Shown one piece after another: positions 17,719-25,748 of a stretch of 64,000 bases of DNA. Each line of letters starts with the position of its first letter. Position 1 is the first letter of the stretch. Origin of the DNA: an uncultured archaeon. Lineage in GTDB: Archaea; Thermoproteota; Nitrososphaeria; JACIWG01. The stretch is taken from assembly GCA_938034445.1 (NCBI GenBank), contig CALHLD010000004.1:1-64000 (forward strand), read 5' to 3'. The notes under the pieces were generated by a model. It did not search any database, had not been told where the DNA came from, and saw only the letters and a program-made list of their open reading frames with translations. A program made the position numbers and the translations under genes.

Positions 17719-19032
17719 CTATCTATTGTATGTTCCATATGTTTGTTGATATCTTGGCTGAGATGGTGGTGTAGGTGTAGTTGGTGTTTTAGCTTTCTTT
17801 ATCCTATAATATAATGTTCCTATCTTGCCTTCGAAGTCCGATAGTATGCTGTCGAATGTTGCATAAGCCTCTGCCGGTGAACTGAATGGACTAAAATATT
17901 TATGAACTGCTTCAGGTGAACCACTTTTTGTTGACATGTAATAGAAGTGGTCACTTTGCTGTAGGAATCTCCAGATCTTGTACATGCCTGCATCGTTTAT
18001 TTCTTTTAAATAGGGTTCAAGTTTACATAGCCTATCAAATGCTATACGTTGCATTGAATTGTCTATCCATGCACTAATATCCTTTTCGATGTCAGCCCAA
18101 GATATGGTCTTCTCCACTGGCACACTTATTGCTCCAGAAGATGGTACATTGTCTATAACTTCTGTTGGTGTAGCCCACTGTAGGTTCCCCATTTTTGCAA
18201 CCTCTTTAGGAAGATATTTGAGGAAATCAAATATTCCTGTATCACTCCAATGGTGTTCCCCAAATGTTTCTATGTCAACTGCTATAAGTATAACATCTCC
18301 TCTTGTTTGGGAGAGCCAGGTTGCATATTTTTCTGCAGTTAGTGGATACTCGCTCCAAGTTTTTAATGAAAATCTGAAGCCTATGTCATCGGATAAAATA
18401 TAGTGGCGTAGGATAAGTTTTATAGTTTCTGTTCCTATGGCTGAGTAAACGTATGTTGGTGTACGCCATTCCAGAATTTTTGGCACACCCTCTGTTAGTA
18501 TTCCCTTAAACCCCAACCCCTCTACAGTTTTCGCGATCACGTCATTATAAATGTATTCTGTATTCTCGAAGACTTTCACCTCGTATCCAAAAACCTGTTT
18601 TATAAGATCTTTATGTTCTTTCACTTGTGATATGAATTCGTTCATTCCAAGGTTTGATAAGGATGCTAGGGAATGATAATATGTTCCTCCCAAAAGTTCC
18701 ACATTTCCTGTCGAAACAAGTGCCTTAAGCTTTTCTATTAATTGTGGTTCATACAATGCAGCCTGATATAGAAACATTCCACTCATTCCTAAAGCTACCT
18801 TAAATGGCTTATCTGTGCTTGAAGTTTCCTTTATTTTCTCAAGTAGGATGTCAAATGTTGGGTTATAGCATTTTTTTGAAACTCTAGTAAATATTTCTCT
18901 ATTAAGTTTGTCATCAAAGTATTTTTCCATTACAGATTCCCCTGAAGCGATCCTTTTTATCCTCTCATAAGGGAACATTCTATTTAATCGTCTAGGCTGA
19001 TGTATTTCAAAAGCAAGTACAATGTATGTCAT
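17719..19032 (-). CDS. Glycoside hydrolase family 57 alpha-amylase-like enzyme
   Basis: A 437-residue GH57 protein close in layout to the alpha-amylase-like MJ1611 group. It starts YIVLAFEIHQPRR, the first GH57 block; HSLASL lies near residue 120; VFENTEYIYND (about 153-163) contains the nucleophile region, GILTEGVPKILEWR the next conserved block, and VDIETFGEHHW the acid/base region. It has no signal peptide, so it acts in the cytoplasm on glycogen or maltodextrin, not on external starch. A Pro/Thr-rich tail (PTTPTPPSQPR) ends the protein. It is divergent from a glycogen-synthase-like gene, which supports a storage-glucan role. Confidence 0.93.
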   Translation of the reverse strand: MTYIVLAFEIHQPRRLNRMFPYERIKRIASGESVMEKYFDDKLNREIFTRVSKKCYNPTFDILLEKIKETSSTDKPFKVALGMSGMFLYQAALYEPQLIEKLKALVSTGNVELLGGTYYHSLASLSNLGMNEFISQVKEHKDLIKQVFGYEVKVFENTEYIYNDVIAKTVEGLGFKGILTEGVPKILEWRTPTYVYSAIGTETIKLILRHYILSDDIGFRFSLKTWSEYPLTAEKYATWLSQTRGDVILIAVDIETFGEHHWSDTGIFDFLKYLPKEVAKMGNLQWATPTEVIDNVPSSGAISVPVEKTISWADIEKDISAWIDNSMQRIAFDRLCKLEPYLKEINDAGMYKIWRFLQQSDHFYYMSTKSGSPEAVHKYFSPFSSPAEAYATFDSILSDFEGKIGTLYYRIKKAKTPTTPTPPSQPRYQQTYGTYNR

Positions 19033-19137
19033 TTCACATCATATACTCTGCTATCACTAATAAAGTTTACTTGAAAAATAATATACTTTTCTGTCAATTT
19101 TTTTTTACCTAGAACAAAAATTGTGTGCCCTCTAAAT

Positions 19138-19147
19138 TTTTATAAAA
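19138..19147 (+). promoter_or_regulatory. TATA box for the glycosyltransferase operon
   Basis: TTTATAAAAA centred about 33 bases upstream of the TTG at 19176, in the 143-base gap between divergent GH57 and glycosyltransferase genes. It fits transcription of the glycosyltransferase-galT pair. Confidence 0.5.
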
Positions 19148-19175
19148 AGGCAGATATAACCCTAAAAGGATAGTT

Positions 19176-20420
19176 TTGAAGCTCGCAGTATTCTGCTGGG
19201 AATTTCCACCACGTATTGTTGGAGGGCTTGGATCCTACATTGCGGAAATAGCTCCAAGGATCGTGGCAAGAGGCAATGATGTGAGCCTATTTACCTTTAA
19301 TGATGGAAAATTAAAGACTCACGAAATGTACAGGGGTGTTGAAGTTCATCGGCCGACCGTTGTTGACATCGAAGACATATTTCCATCGGTTGTAAGGGAA
19401 GATATTGCCAGATGGGGTAGTGGCATAAGATTTTTTGCTAACGTGATGACAAGCAATATATTGTGTGCGACAAAGCTCGTTAACCAGCTTGTAAAATTGG
19501 ATAGTAGAGAATTTGACCTGATAGTCGCACACGATTGGCTATCTTTTATTGGCGGCATTGTTAGCAAGAGAGAATTAAAGCTTCCTCTTGTCGCACATTT
19601 CCATTCTACTGAAAAGGGTAGAAGTTTAGGTAATGGCTCAAAGACTATTGTAGAGCTTGAAATGATGGGTGGAAAGGTGGCTGACAAGATAGTGACGGTG
19701 TCTAATGCAATGCTTGATGACCTCACCAATCTTGATATTCCGAAAGAAAAGGTTCAGGTTGTATACAATGGTGTTGACCCTAAAAAGTATGATCCTAAAG
19801 CAATTGGTGATGATGCTAAGCAGTATATTAGGAGAAAGTATGGTATCAAAGATGATGAGCAGATGATACTATTTGTTGGACGACTTGTTCCAGTTAAGGG
19901 TGTTGACAAACTAATATATGCTATGAAACATGTTACAGAAAAATATCCTAAGGCCAAACTTGTGCTCGTTGGAACTTCAGAAAATGAAGTATACTATTCG
20001 AATCTTATATCTAATCTCTGTTTAAACGAATGTGTTAAGGCAAGGTTCGAGTTTATCGAAGAGGAAGAGAGAATATTACATTATGCTGCCTGTGACATGG
20101 CTGTCTTTCCAAGTCTCTATGAACCCTTTGGAATAGTAGCACTTGAAGCTATGAGCATGGAAAAGCCTGTTGTTGTTGGTGCACGTGGTATTTCTGGACT
20201 AAGAGAAATTGTTATACCTTCTGGACCAAATCAATGTGGTGTCCACGTTAACCCCTACGATCCATCTGATATTGCTTGGGGAATAAACGTGCTTTTAGAG
20301 GATCTTGAACGGGCTAAACAGTTTGGGAAAAATGGTAGGAGAAGGGTTCTTGAAAAATTTACTTGGGACAACGCTGTAGAGGAAACAATTAAGGTTTACA
20401 GTAGTCTTCTATGTGGGTGA
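19176..20420 (+). CDS. Glycogen synthase-like glycosyltransferase (GT4/GT5, GT-B fold)
   Basis: A 414-residue GT-B enzyme. The N terminus LAVFCWEFPPRIVGGLGSYI has the Gly-Gly-Leu-Gly loop of starch/glycogen synthases. The C-terminal domain has LFVGRLVPVKGVDKLI, then FPSLYEPFGIVALEAM, the E-x7-E nucleotide-sugar motif. It probably extends an alpha-glucan from UDP- or ADP-glucose, or makes a glycoside. The start is TTG. The galT gene starts inside its last codons (10-base overlap), so expression is coupled. The GH57 amylase is its divergent neighbour. A glycogen synthase role is inference; trehalose or glycolipid synthesis is possible. Confidence 0.88.
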   Translation: MKLAVFCWEFPPRIVGGLGSYIAEIAPRIVARGNDVSLFTFNDGKLKTHEMYRGVEVHRPTVVDIEDIFPSVVREDIARWGSGIRFFANVMTSNILCATKLVNQLVKLDSREFDLIVAHDWLSFIGGIVSKRELKLPLVAHFHSTEKGRSLGNGSKTIVELEMMGGKVADKIVTVSNAMLDDLTNLDIPKEKVQVVYNGVDPKKYDPKAIGDDAKQYIRRKYGIKDDEQMILFVGRLVPVKGVDKLIYAMKHVTEKYPKAKLVLVGTSENEVYYSNLISNLCLNECVKARFEFIEEEERILHYAACDMAVFPSLYEPFGIVALEAMSMEKPVVVGARGISGLREIVIPSGPNQCGVHVNPYDPSDIAWGINVLLEDLERAKQFGKNGRRRVLEKFTWDNAVEETIKVYSSLLCG

Positions 20421-21475
20421 ATTTTTTGGGGGAGTTAAGAAAAGATTATTTTCTTGAAAGATGGGTTGTTATAGAGCCTGCTAGAGCGAAGAGGCCTTCT
20501 GATTTTGAAAGAATTGATGAGGAAATTAATGAGGGTCTCTGCTACTTTTGTCCAGGCAATGAACATCTTACTCCACCGTCCATATACACTCTTGTGCTCG
20601 AAAATAACATTTTTATTAAAAAACAGGATAGTGAAGAGGAGCGGGTTAAAAATTGGACTGTTAGAGTTTTTCCCAATAAGTATCCAATAATGTCTCTTGA
20701 ACCAAATGCTGAATATGCAAATTATCCGACTGAAAGTGAGCCTGCATATGGGTACCATTATGTTGTGGTTCCAACACCAAATCATGATGACAAGTTCATT
20801 TCCTTTTCTAAGGAAAAATGGGTGACTTTTATTGAAGTGTTAAGAGACATAACACAGTTCTTGTACAGTAATAAGGTTAAGGGTGTAGGATATGTCTCAA
20901 TATTTATTAATAATGGTAGAACCGCTGGCGCCTCAATAAGGCATCCCCATGCGCAAATAGTTACAACACAAAATATTCCACCAATAATTTCAAATGAAAT
21001 AATGGCGTACAAAACTCATCCTTCGTTTGAAAAATGTGTGCACTGTAACATATTAAGAGTTGAAACCGGTGGACCTAGACACATATTTTCAACCAAAAAT
21101 TTTATGTCGATAACTCCTTGGGCTTCAGTTAACCCATACGAATTCTGGATATATCCAATAAAACATGAAACAAAATTTTCTGAAATAAATGCTGAAAAGA
21201 TTGAAGATCTTGCTATAATACTTAGAGTAATGTTCAGTGCATTAGGTTCGACATTAGGAAACATTCCATTTAATATAGTCTTCCACATTTCTCCAGAAAA
21301 GAAGACTACTAAGCTACTACACTGGCACATTGAAGTCTACCCCAGATTAACTACATACGCTGGCCTCGAACTCGGTTCAGGCATATATGTGAACCCCGTT
21401 CCTCCCGAACATGCGTGTAGCGTTTTGGCTGTGGCTGCAAAAAAAGAGTATGCTAAGTTGCATAATGTAGAATAA
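20411..21475 (+). CDS. galT: Galactose-1-phosphate uridylyltransferase-like protein
   Basis: A 354-residue enzyme of the GalT branch of the HIT superfamily. RKDYFLERWVVIEPARAKRP is the GalT N terminus, CYFCPGN (C44, C47) supplies zinc-site Cys residues, and SIRHPHAQIV holds the HPHxQ active site (178-182, with His180 as expected nucleophile). LLHWHIEVYPRLT is the second HIT half. It exchanges a hexose 1-phosphate with UDP-hexose. It overlaps a glycogen-synthase-like gene, so it may supply or turn over the nucleotide sugar for glucan synthesis and not galactose as such. Related ADP-glucose phosphorylases share this fold, so specificity is open. Confidence 0.9.
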   Translation: MWVNFLGELRKDYFLERWVVIEPARAKRPSDFERIDEEINEGLCYFCPGNEHLTPPSIYTLVLENNIFIKKQDSEEERVKNWTVRVFPNKYPIMSLEPNAEYANYPTESEPAYGYHYVVVPTPNHDDKFISFSKEKWVTFIEVLRDITQFLYSNKVKGVGYVSIFINNGRTAGASIRHPHAQIVTTQNIPPIISNEIMAYKTHPSFEKCVHCNILRVETGGPRHIFSTKNFMSITPWASVNPYEFWIYPIKHETKFSEINAEKIEDLAIILRVMFSALGSTLGNIPFNIVFHISPEKKTTKLLHWHIEVYPRLTTYAGLELGSGIYVNPVPPEHACSVLAVAAKKEYAKLHNVE

Positions 21476-21476
21476 G

Positions 21477-21701
21477 TTAACTATAATCTTTTTGTGACAC
21501 GAGAAAACCCTTGTATGAAAGCCAAACTTTTTTCCCATCAGAATATATCATTTCTTCCCCCTCAAGTTTTTTAATAGCTTCTTTAACAAATTCTTCATTT
21601 TCTCCTAGATATCTTCCAATATTATCCAAGAATAGTCCTCTCTCACTATCTAATGCGTTAGCATATCGAAGCATAGCAATAATTCGATATTCTCTACTCA
21701 A
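21477..21701 (-). CDS. Small winged-helix-like protein
   Basis: A 74-residue protein with a helix pattern like a winged helix: REYRIIAMLRYANAL, then FLDNIGRYLGENEEFVKEAIKKLEGEEMIY, then a beta wing SDGKKVWLSYKGFLV. No membrane segment or Cys. Its ATG overlaps the stop of the upstream glycosyltransferase by 4 bases (ATGA), so it is translationally coupled. It may be a small DNA-binding regulator of the polysaccharide genes; function is unassigned. Confidence 0.65.
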   Translation of the reverse strand: MSREYRIIAMLRYANALDSERGLFLDNIGRYLGENEEFVKEAIKKLEGEEMIYSDGKKVWLSYKGFLVSQKDYS

Positions 21702-22867
21702 ATTCTATCACAACTTTTTTTATATGTTTCAATAGTTTTTTCTGCTATAACATTCCAACTAAATTTTTTATCTACGCTTTCTCTAGCCCTTTTTTTAATA
21801 GATTCTGCTAGAGATGAATTTGATAATATGGTATCAATACCCCAGTATATCGAGTAAGGGTCTCGAGGAAAAACTTTTATCCCATTAACTTCATGTTCTA
21901 TAATTTCAGAAAGTCCATCAACGTCTGAGGCTATAACTGGGACTCCGGCAGCCATGCCCTCTAATGCAACTATGCCAAATGGCTCATAAACGGATGGTAC
22001 AACAAGGACATCGGTGCTTTTTAAAAGTTTTATCATTTCATCATCAGGTAAGAAGCCTGTAAAAATTACTCTACCTGATAAGCCAAGTCTGTTAGCTTCT
22101 GACTCTAGAAATCCTCTTGAGGGGCCGTCGCCAACTATGACAAGTTTTGCATTATACTTTCTCAAGACATATGTCATTGCGCGAATTAGATACTCGCAAC
22201 CTTTTTGAGGTGTAAGTCTTCCAATAAATAATATCATAATCTCCTTCCAAAAAACATTATATTTTCTCCTTGTTTCTGAAACGTCTACCATCACGTTTAA
22301 CCTTGCAGGATCTATACCGTTTGGTATAACAACCAACTTTTCTTCTGGAACACCAAATCTTTCAATAACATCTTTCTTCATGGAGTTACTGCATACTATA
22401 ATCTTCTGTGCATCATAGGAACCCCACCATTCTATGCTTTCTATCATCCTTGATTCAAGAGTCTGCGCACCTTGGCTTCTTTTAAATTCCAAGCTATGGA
22501 ATGTGAGTATAAAGTTAGATCCTGTATAAAGCTTAGCTTCACTCGAGCATGGCACTGTCATCCAATCATGTGCATGTATTATATCAAAAGTTTTCGCTTC
22601 CATTGTTAATTGAGCTATTTTTTTGCTAAAAAAATGGTTTAAAATAAATATCCAAGTGTAGAAGTTTGGAGCTGGAATCTGTATAGGGACCCTGAAAACC
22701 CTCACCCCATCTTTCACCTCATATAATGGTGCTCCAGAAACTTCTGGAGTAACAATTGTCACCTCAACATTCTTCTTTGCCAAAAATTTTGAAAGTTCAT
22801 CCACGTGTCTTGCGATTCCCCCAACTATATTTGGTGGATACTCCCAAGAAAGCATTAGTATACGCAA
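21698..22867 (-). CDS. Glycosyltransferase family 4 protein, glycogen synthase-like
   Basis: A 389-residue GT-B protein, a paralogue of the enzyme at 19176-20420. It opens RILMLSWEYPPNIVGGIARHV, with the nucleotide-sugar loop, and has LFIGRLTPQKGCEYLIRAM and VPSVYEPFGIVALEGMAAGVP carrying the E-x7-E motif. Cytoplasmic, with no signal peptide. It converges on galT and is followed by the small winged-helix gene in a 4-base overlap. The two glycosyltransferases around galT suggest cooperation in one glucan pathway, for example initiation and elongation, but this is inference. Confidence 0.88.
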   Translation of the reverse strand: MRILMLSWEYPPNIVGGIARHVDELSKFLAKKNVEVTIVTPEVSGAPLYEVKDGVRVFRVPIQIPAPNFYTWIFILNHFFSKKIAQLTMEAKTFDIIHAHDWMTVPCSSEAKLYTGSNFILTFHSLEFKRSQGAQTLESRMIESIEWWGSYDAQKIIVCSNSMKKDVIERFGVPEEKLVVIPNGIDPARLNVMVDVSETRRKYNVFWKEIMILFIGRLTPQKGCEYLIRAMTYVLRKYNAKLVIVGDGPSRGFLESEANRLGLSGRVIFTGFLPDDEMIKLLKSTDVLVVPSVYEPFGIVALEGMAAGVPVIASDVDGLSEIIEHEVNGIKVFPRDPYSIYWGIDTILSNSSLAESIKKRARESVDKKFSWNVIAEKTIETYKKSCDRI

Positions 22868-22934
22868 AACAACCTCTCCCTCTAAATAATAAAAAATTTT
22901 TATTAAAATTCGAGTCCAAGCATTTTAGTATAAT

Positions 22935-23990
22935 TTACTCTTCATCCAACCTCTTTTTAAGATAATCTATGCTTGCTGTTTTAGACGGGTCTACACCATT
23001 CATCACAGCCAAATATATTGTTGAAGTATCAAGAAAATAAAAGTATGCAACAATAGTTTCTATCATTTTATCACATTCTGGTTTTAACTCCATTAACTCG
23101 TGTCCTGAACTCCTTATAAGGTCCTTAACTATCTCGAATCTTTTGAAAATTTCCTTAGACTCATTTCTTGTTCTTAAAATCACAATCTTCGTCTGTGGAC
23201 AGTATAATTCATATGATACAATCTCGTTATGGCATAGTTCTGGAATTATATCTGACATCGCATGCCATTTTCCATTTTCGCTAACCATTCTTTCAAATCT
23301 TTCTACAACACATTTTATATCATTACTTCCATAAACTGTTGGAAAACTCTTGTAAATAAAGGCTGCAACTTGCTTTGAAACATTTTCTCTTAAATCTGTT
23401 TCGGGAAAAATTTTTTTAGAATATTCAGAAAACTGGTTTATAGAATTTTTTGCTTCATCAAATTCCCTTTTTTCTATGACACCAATTTCGTGGAATATGG
23501 CGACTAGAGTGTAAAAGAGTTGTGGGAAAGCTGCTCTTGGTGCGAGACCTGCTACAACACTATTATGCGGTACATTATCCCTTTTTGACACTCTTTCAAG
23601 AATTCCCCCAGATGAAACTGTTATCAAAGGTAAACCCTTTTTGTATGCCTCAATGTAGCAGCTTAAAGTTTCTTCTGTGTTTCCAGAGTATGATACGGTA
23701 ATAACTAAATCATTTTTTTGAACCCATAAAGGTAAATGATAATCTTTTACTACAACAATATCCAATTCTTTAAAACAGTCTCTTACTGCATCACATGCTG
23801 CCGCTGAACCTCCCATTCCACACAAAATTATCTTTCTAACCTCTTTCTCTTTTACCACATAAATGTCCTTTTCAAAAACTTCTTTTGCAAGATCATACCA
23901 TTTTCTGTAATCGTTTAAAATTTTTGTTGCATTAAACCTTTGTATACGATCATATGACAAAAGTTTTTCAACTTCATCTAAATTATTCAT
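22935..23990 (-). CDS. Bifunctional phosphoglucose/phosphomannose isomerase (SIS family)
   Basis: A 351-residue SIS-fold isomerase of the archaeal PGI/PMI family, interconverting glucose 6-phosphate or mannose 6-phosphate with fructose 6-phosphate. ILCGMGGSAAACDAV and VITVSYSGNTEETLSCY are the sugar-phosphate sites; ELCHNEIVSY contains the conserved Glu and His, and IDYLKKRLDEE the C-terminal catalytic Lys region. It is one of three SIS proteins in the window, and its products feed the adjacent glucan block. Upstream on the same strand, 101 bases away, is Alba. Single gene or first gene ahead of the glycosyltransferase. Confidence 0.94.
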   Translation of the reverse strand: MNNLDEVEKLLSYDRIQRFNATKILNDYRKWYDLAKEVFEKDIYVVKEKEVRKIILCGMGGSAAACDAVRDCFKELDIVVVKDYHLPLWVQKNDLVITVSYSGNTEETLSCYIEAYKKGLPLITVSSGGILERVSKRDNVPHNSVVAGLAPRAAFPQLFYTLVAIFHEIGVIEKREFDEAKNSINQFSEYSKKIFPETDLRENVSKQVAAFIYKSFPTVYGSNDIKCVVERFERMVSENGKWHAMSDIIPELCHNEIVSYELYCPQTKIVILRTRNESKEIFKRFEIVKDLIRSSGHELMELKPECDKMIETIVAYFYFLDTSTIYLAVMNGVDPSKTASIDYLKKRLDEE

Positions 23991-24091
23991 GTCATCTATT
24001 TTACAATTTTATGTATATAAAAATTTTTTAGAAAATTAAAAAAAAGAAAGCAGGATGCCCCTTTTAACTAACGCCTCATATAATATGAAGT

Positions 24092-24448
24092 TTACGCCTT
24101 CTTTGAAACAACGATGTCAATGGTTGAAACGTTTCTTGAAGTACCATCTGGTGCCTGTAAGGTTTCTGTTCCTAGGTTAACTTCTTTGACATAGTACTTT
24201 CCGTCTCCGAATCTATTTATGAGTACTTGTGAAACGTCAACTGCTTTGCTAATTGCTCTTCCTCTTGACTTTAGAACAACGAAAGATGATTGGGAAAGCT
24301 GTAGTACTGCAGAAAGCACATAGGCCATAACACCTTTTTTGCCAATGTAAATGACGTTAGGCTCAGACTTCTTTTGTGGAGCTGAAGGGGCTGCTTCTTT
24401 TGCTACTTCAACACTTTCTTCTTCAGTTTTTTTGTTTGCCTTGGACAT
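24092..24448 (-). CDS. albA: Alba chromatin protein
   Basis: DNA/RNA-binding archaeal chromatin protein. The Alba core starts at about residue 30 (NVIYIGKKGVMAYVLSAVL) and includes LKSRGRAISKAVDVSQVL with the DNA-contacting basic residues and a C-terminal beta strand NVSTIDIVVSKKA. The 118-residue length exceeds the common 90-95 because of a charged, Ala/Pro/Lys-rich N-terminal tail of about 30 residues. The Alba-regulating acetylation Lys would be in VIYIGKKGV. Standard house-keeping gene; rpoK lies upstream on the same strand with a 54-base gap. Confidence 0.96.
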   Translation of the reverse strand: MSKANKKTEEESVEVAKEAAPSAPQKKSEPNVIYIGKKGVMAYVLSAVLQLSQSSFVVLKSRGRAISKAVDVSQVLINRFGDGKYYVKEVNLGTETLQAPDGTSRNVSTIDIVVSKKA

Positions 24449-24502
24449 ACTTTTCTCGTATACAAAGGCATATAATTCTTATTAATAACTTTTTTGAATT
24501 TT

Positions 24503-24772
24503 TTAGAGAAGGTATTGAATTGGTATATCCTGATATGTTCCATCAGGCAATTGTCTTCTTATTGAAATTGGTAAAGCTTTCATCTCAAGCTCTTTTTTTG
24601 CAATTTCTGTGACACTTTCTGTTCCACTTATTGGTATAAACGGTGGTGCTCCATATGATAGTTGGAGTGCGCGTGCTCCAATTATTCTTGCGCGCTCATA
24701 TTTTGTAAGCTTAGGTGGGCCAATAAGAATTTGGAAACTGATTTGAGCTTTTTGCAATTTTTTTTCGTTCAT
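24503..24772 (-). CDS. rpoK: DNA-directed RNA polymerase subunit K (Rpb6 homologue)
   Basis: An 89-residue RNA polymerase subunit, homologue of eukaryotic Rpb6 and bacterial omega. The conserved core is LTKYERARIIGARALQLSYGAPPFI, followed by a helix with IAKKELEMKALPISIRRQLPDG, the expected C-terminal layout. It clamps the assembled polymerase. Divergent from the cyclophilin-like gene across an 83-base AT-rich gap and upstream of alba on the same strand. Confidence 0.95.
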   Translation of the reverse strand: MNEKKLQKAQISFQILIGPPKLTKYERARIIGARALQLSYGAPPFIPISGTESVTEIAKKELEMKALPISIRRQLPDGTYQDIPIQYLL

Positions 24773-24855
24773 TATAAATTATTCACCATTCTTAACGTAG
24801 AACCCTTTAACTTACCCCTTTTTGAAATTTTCGGTGCCATTTTATTATATTTTAA

Positions 24856-25299
24856 ATGGATTGCTTCAGAGATAAGGTTAATAAAGATGTTTACTTAATA
24901 GTTTCCGTATCAAAATTGTCAGTTAACCAAAGTGTTTCAAGACAGAGGTTTAGACTACAGATTATTAGGAAAGGGGATGTTATTTTAAACTTGTATAAAC
25001 ATCTGTCTCCTTTAACATTATTACATTTAAGCAGAAAAATGCCTTATGAAACTCATGCTATTAGGCAAAGGGATACTATTGTTATGCCATTCAACATTGT
25101 TGTTGGAAAGGAAAAGGCGAGAGACAAGTACAAAAGAGGTGATGTTGTATACAGCCCTCAGGATAGTGCAATAATAATATTCCTCCAAGATACAGTTTCT
25201 TCTAGGTCCTACAATATTATTGGTGAAGTTGAAGAGGGTATAGAACTTTTGGATTCAATAAAATATGCTGAAAGTATAAGGATCGAGAAAATGGAGTAG
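24856..25299 (+). CDS. Cyclophilin-like fold protein (TM1367/DUF3830-type)
   Basis: Core residues of about 115 match the cyclophilin-like TM1367 group: FRLQIIRKGDVILNLYKH, then KRGDVVYSPQDSAIIIFLQDT, a loop, and YNIIGEVEEGIELLDSI. These proteins are not proven isomerases, and their role is unknown. The ATG at 24856 gives 147 residues. An AT block (TTTATTATATTTTAA) touches that ATG, so it may be the TATA box of a shorter form starting at the in-frame TTG 24916, which begins closer to the conserved core. The end meets S25e, on the other strand, with no gap. Confidence 0.72.
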   Translation: MDCFRDKVNKDVYLIVSVSKLSVNQSVSRQRFRLQIIRKGDVILNLYKHLSPLTLLHLSRKMPYETHAIRQRDTIVMPFNIVVGKEKARDKYKRGDVVYSPQDSAIIIFLQDTVSSRSYNIIGEVEEGIELLDSIKYAESIRIEKME

Positions 25300-25629
25300 C
25301 TATCCCTTAGAAGTAAACTTGTAGATGTAGTGGCCACTGAAACCGCCTGCCTTAACAATTATACCCTTAGATTCAAGTGACTTTAAAAACATGTTTGCTA
25401 TTGACGCAGGAACATTTAATGCTCTTGCAACAGAATATAATGTTAAAGCCTTAATGTTCTTGATTTGGTTGATTGCACTTTCCTCATCAACAATTTTAGG
25501 CCTAAACTCCTCACTTTTTGTTTTAGTTTGCACTGTCTTTTTCTGCTTAGCCTTAGCTGCTTCTTCAGCCGCCTGTCTAGCCTGCGCCTTCTCCTGCGCT
25601 GTTACCGGTCTCTTTTTTACGCCACCCAT
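25300..25629 (-). CDS. rps25e: Ribosomal protein S25e
   Basis: A 109-residue protein with a basic N terminus (KKRPVTAQEKAQARQAAEEA) and a C-terminal winged helix, LTLYSVARALNVPASIANMFLKSL followed by GFSGHYIYKF. This is the S25e family, present in TACK archaea and eukaryotes but not in Euryarchaeota. It binds the head of the small ribosomal subunit. Ends exactly where the cyclophilin-like gene ends on the other strand. Confidence 0.93.
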   Translation of the reverse strand: MGGVKKRPVTAQEKAQARQAAEEAAKAKQKKTVQTKTKSEEFRPKIVDEESAINQIKNIKALTLYSVARALNVPASIANMFLKSLESKGIIVKAGGFSGHYIYKFTSKG

Positions 25630-25748
25630 ACTTTAATCATCCAAAATGGATTTTATGTGGACATAAATTAAGTTTTCTATTATCGCATGATATATTGAAC
25701 TTTTGGAAAAGTTTAATTAATGTGTCCCACTAAAATTTTTTGACTAAT

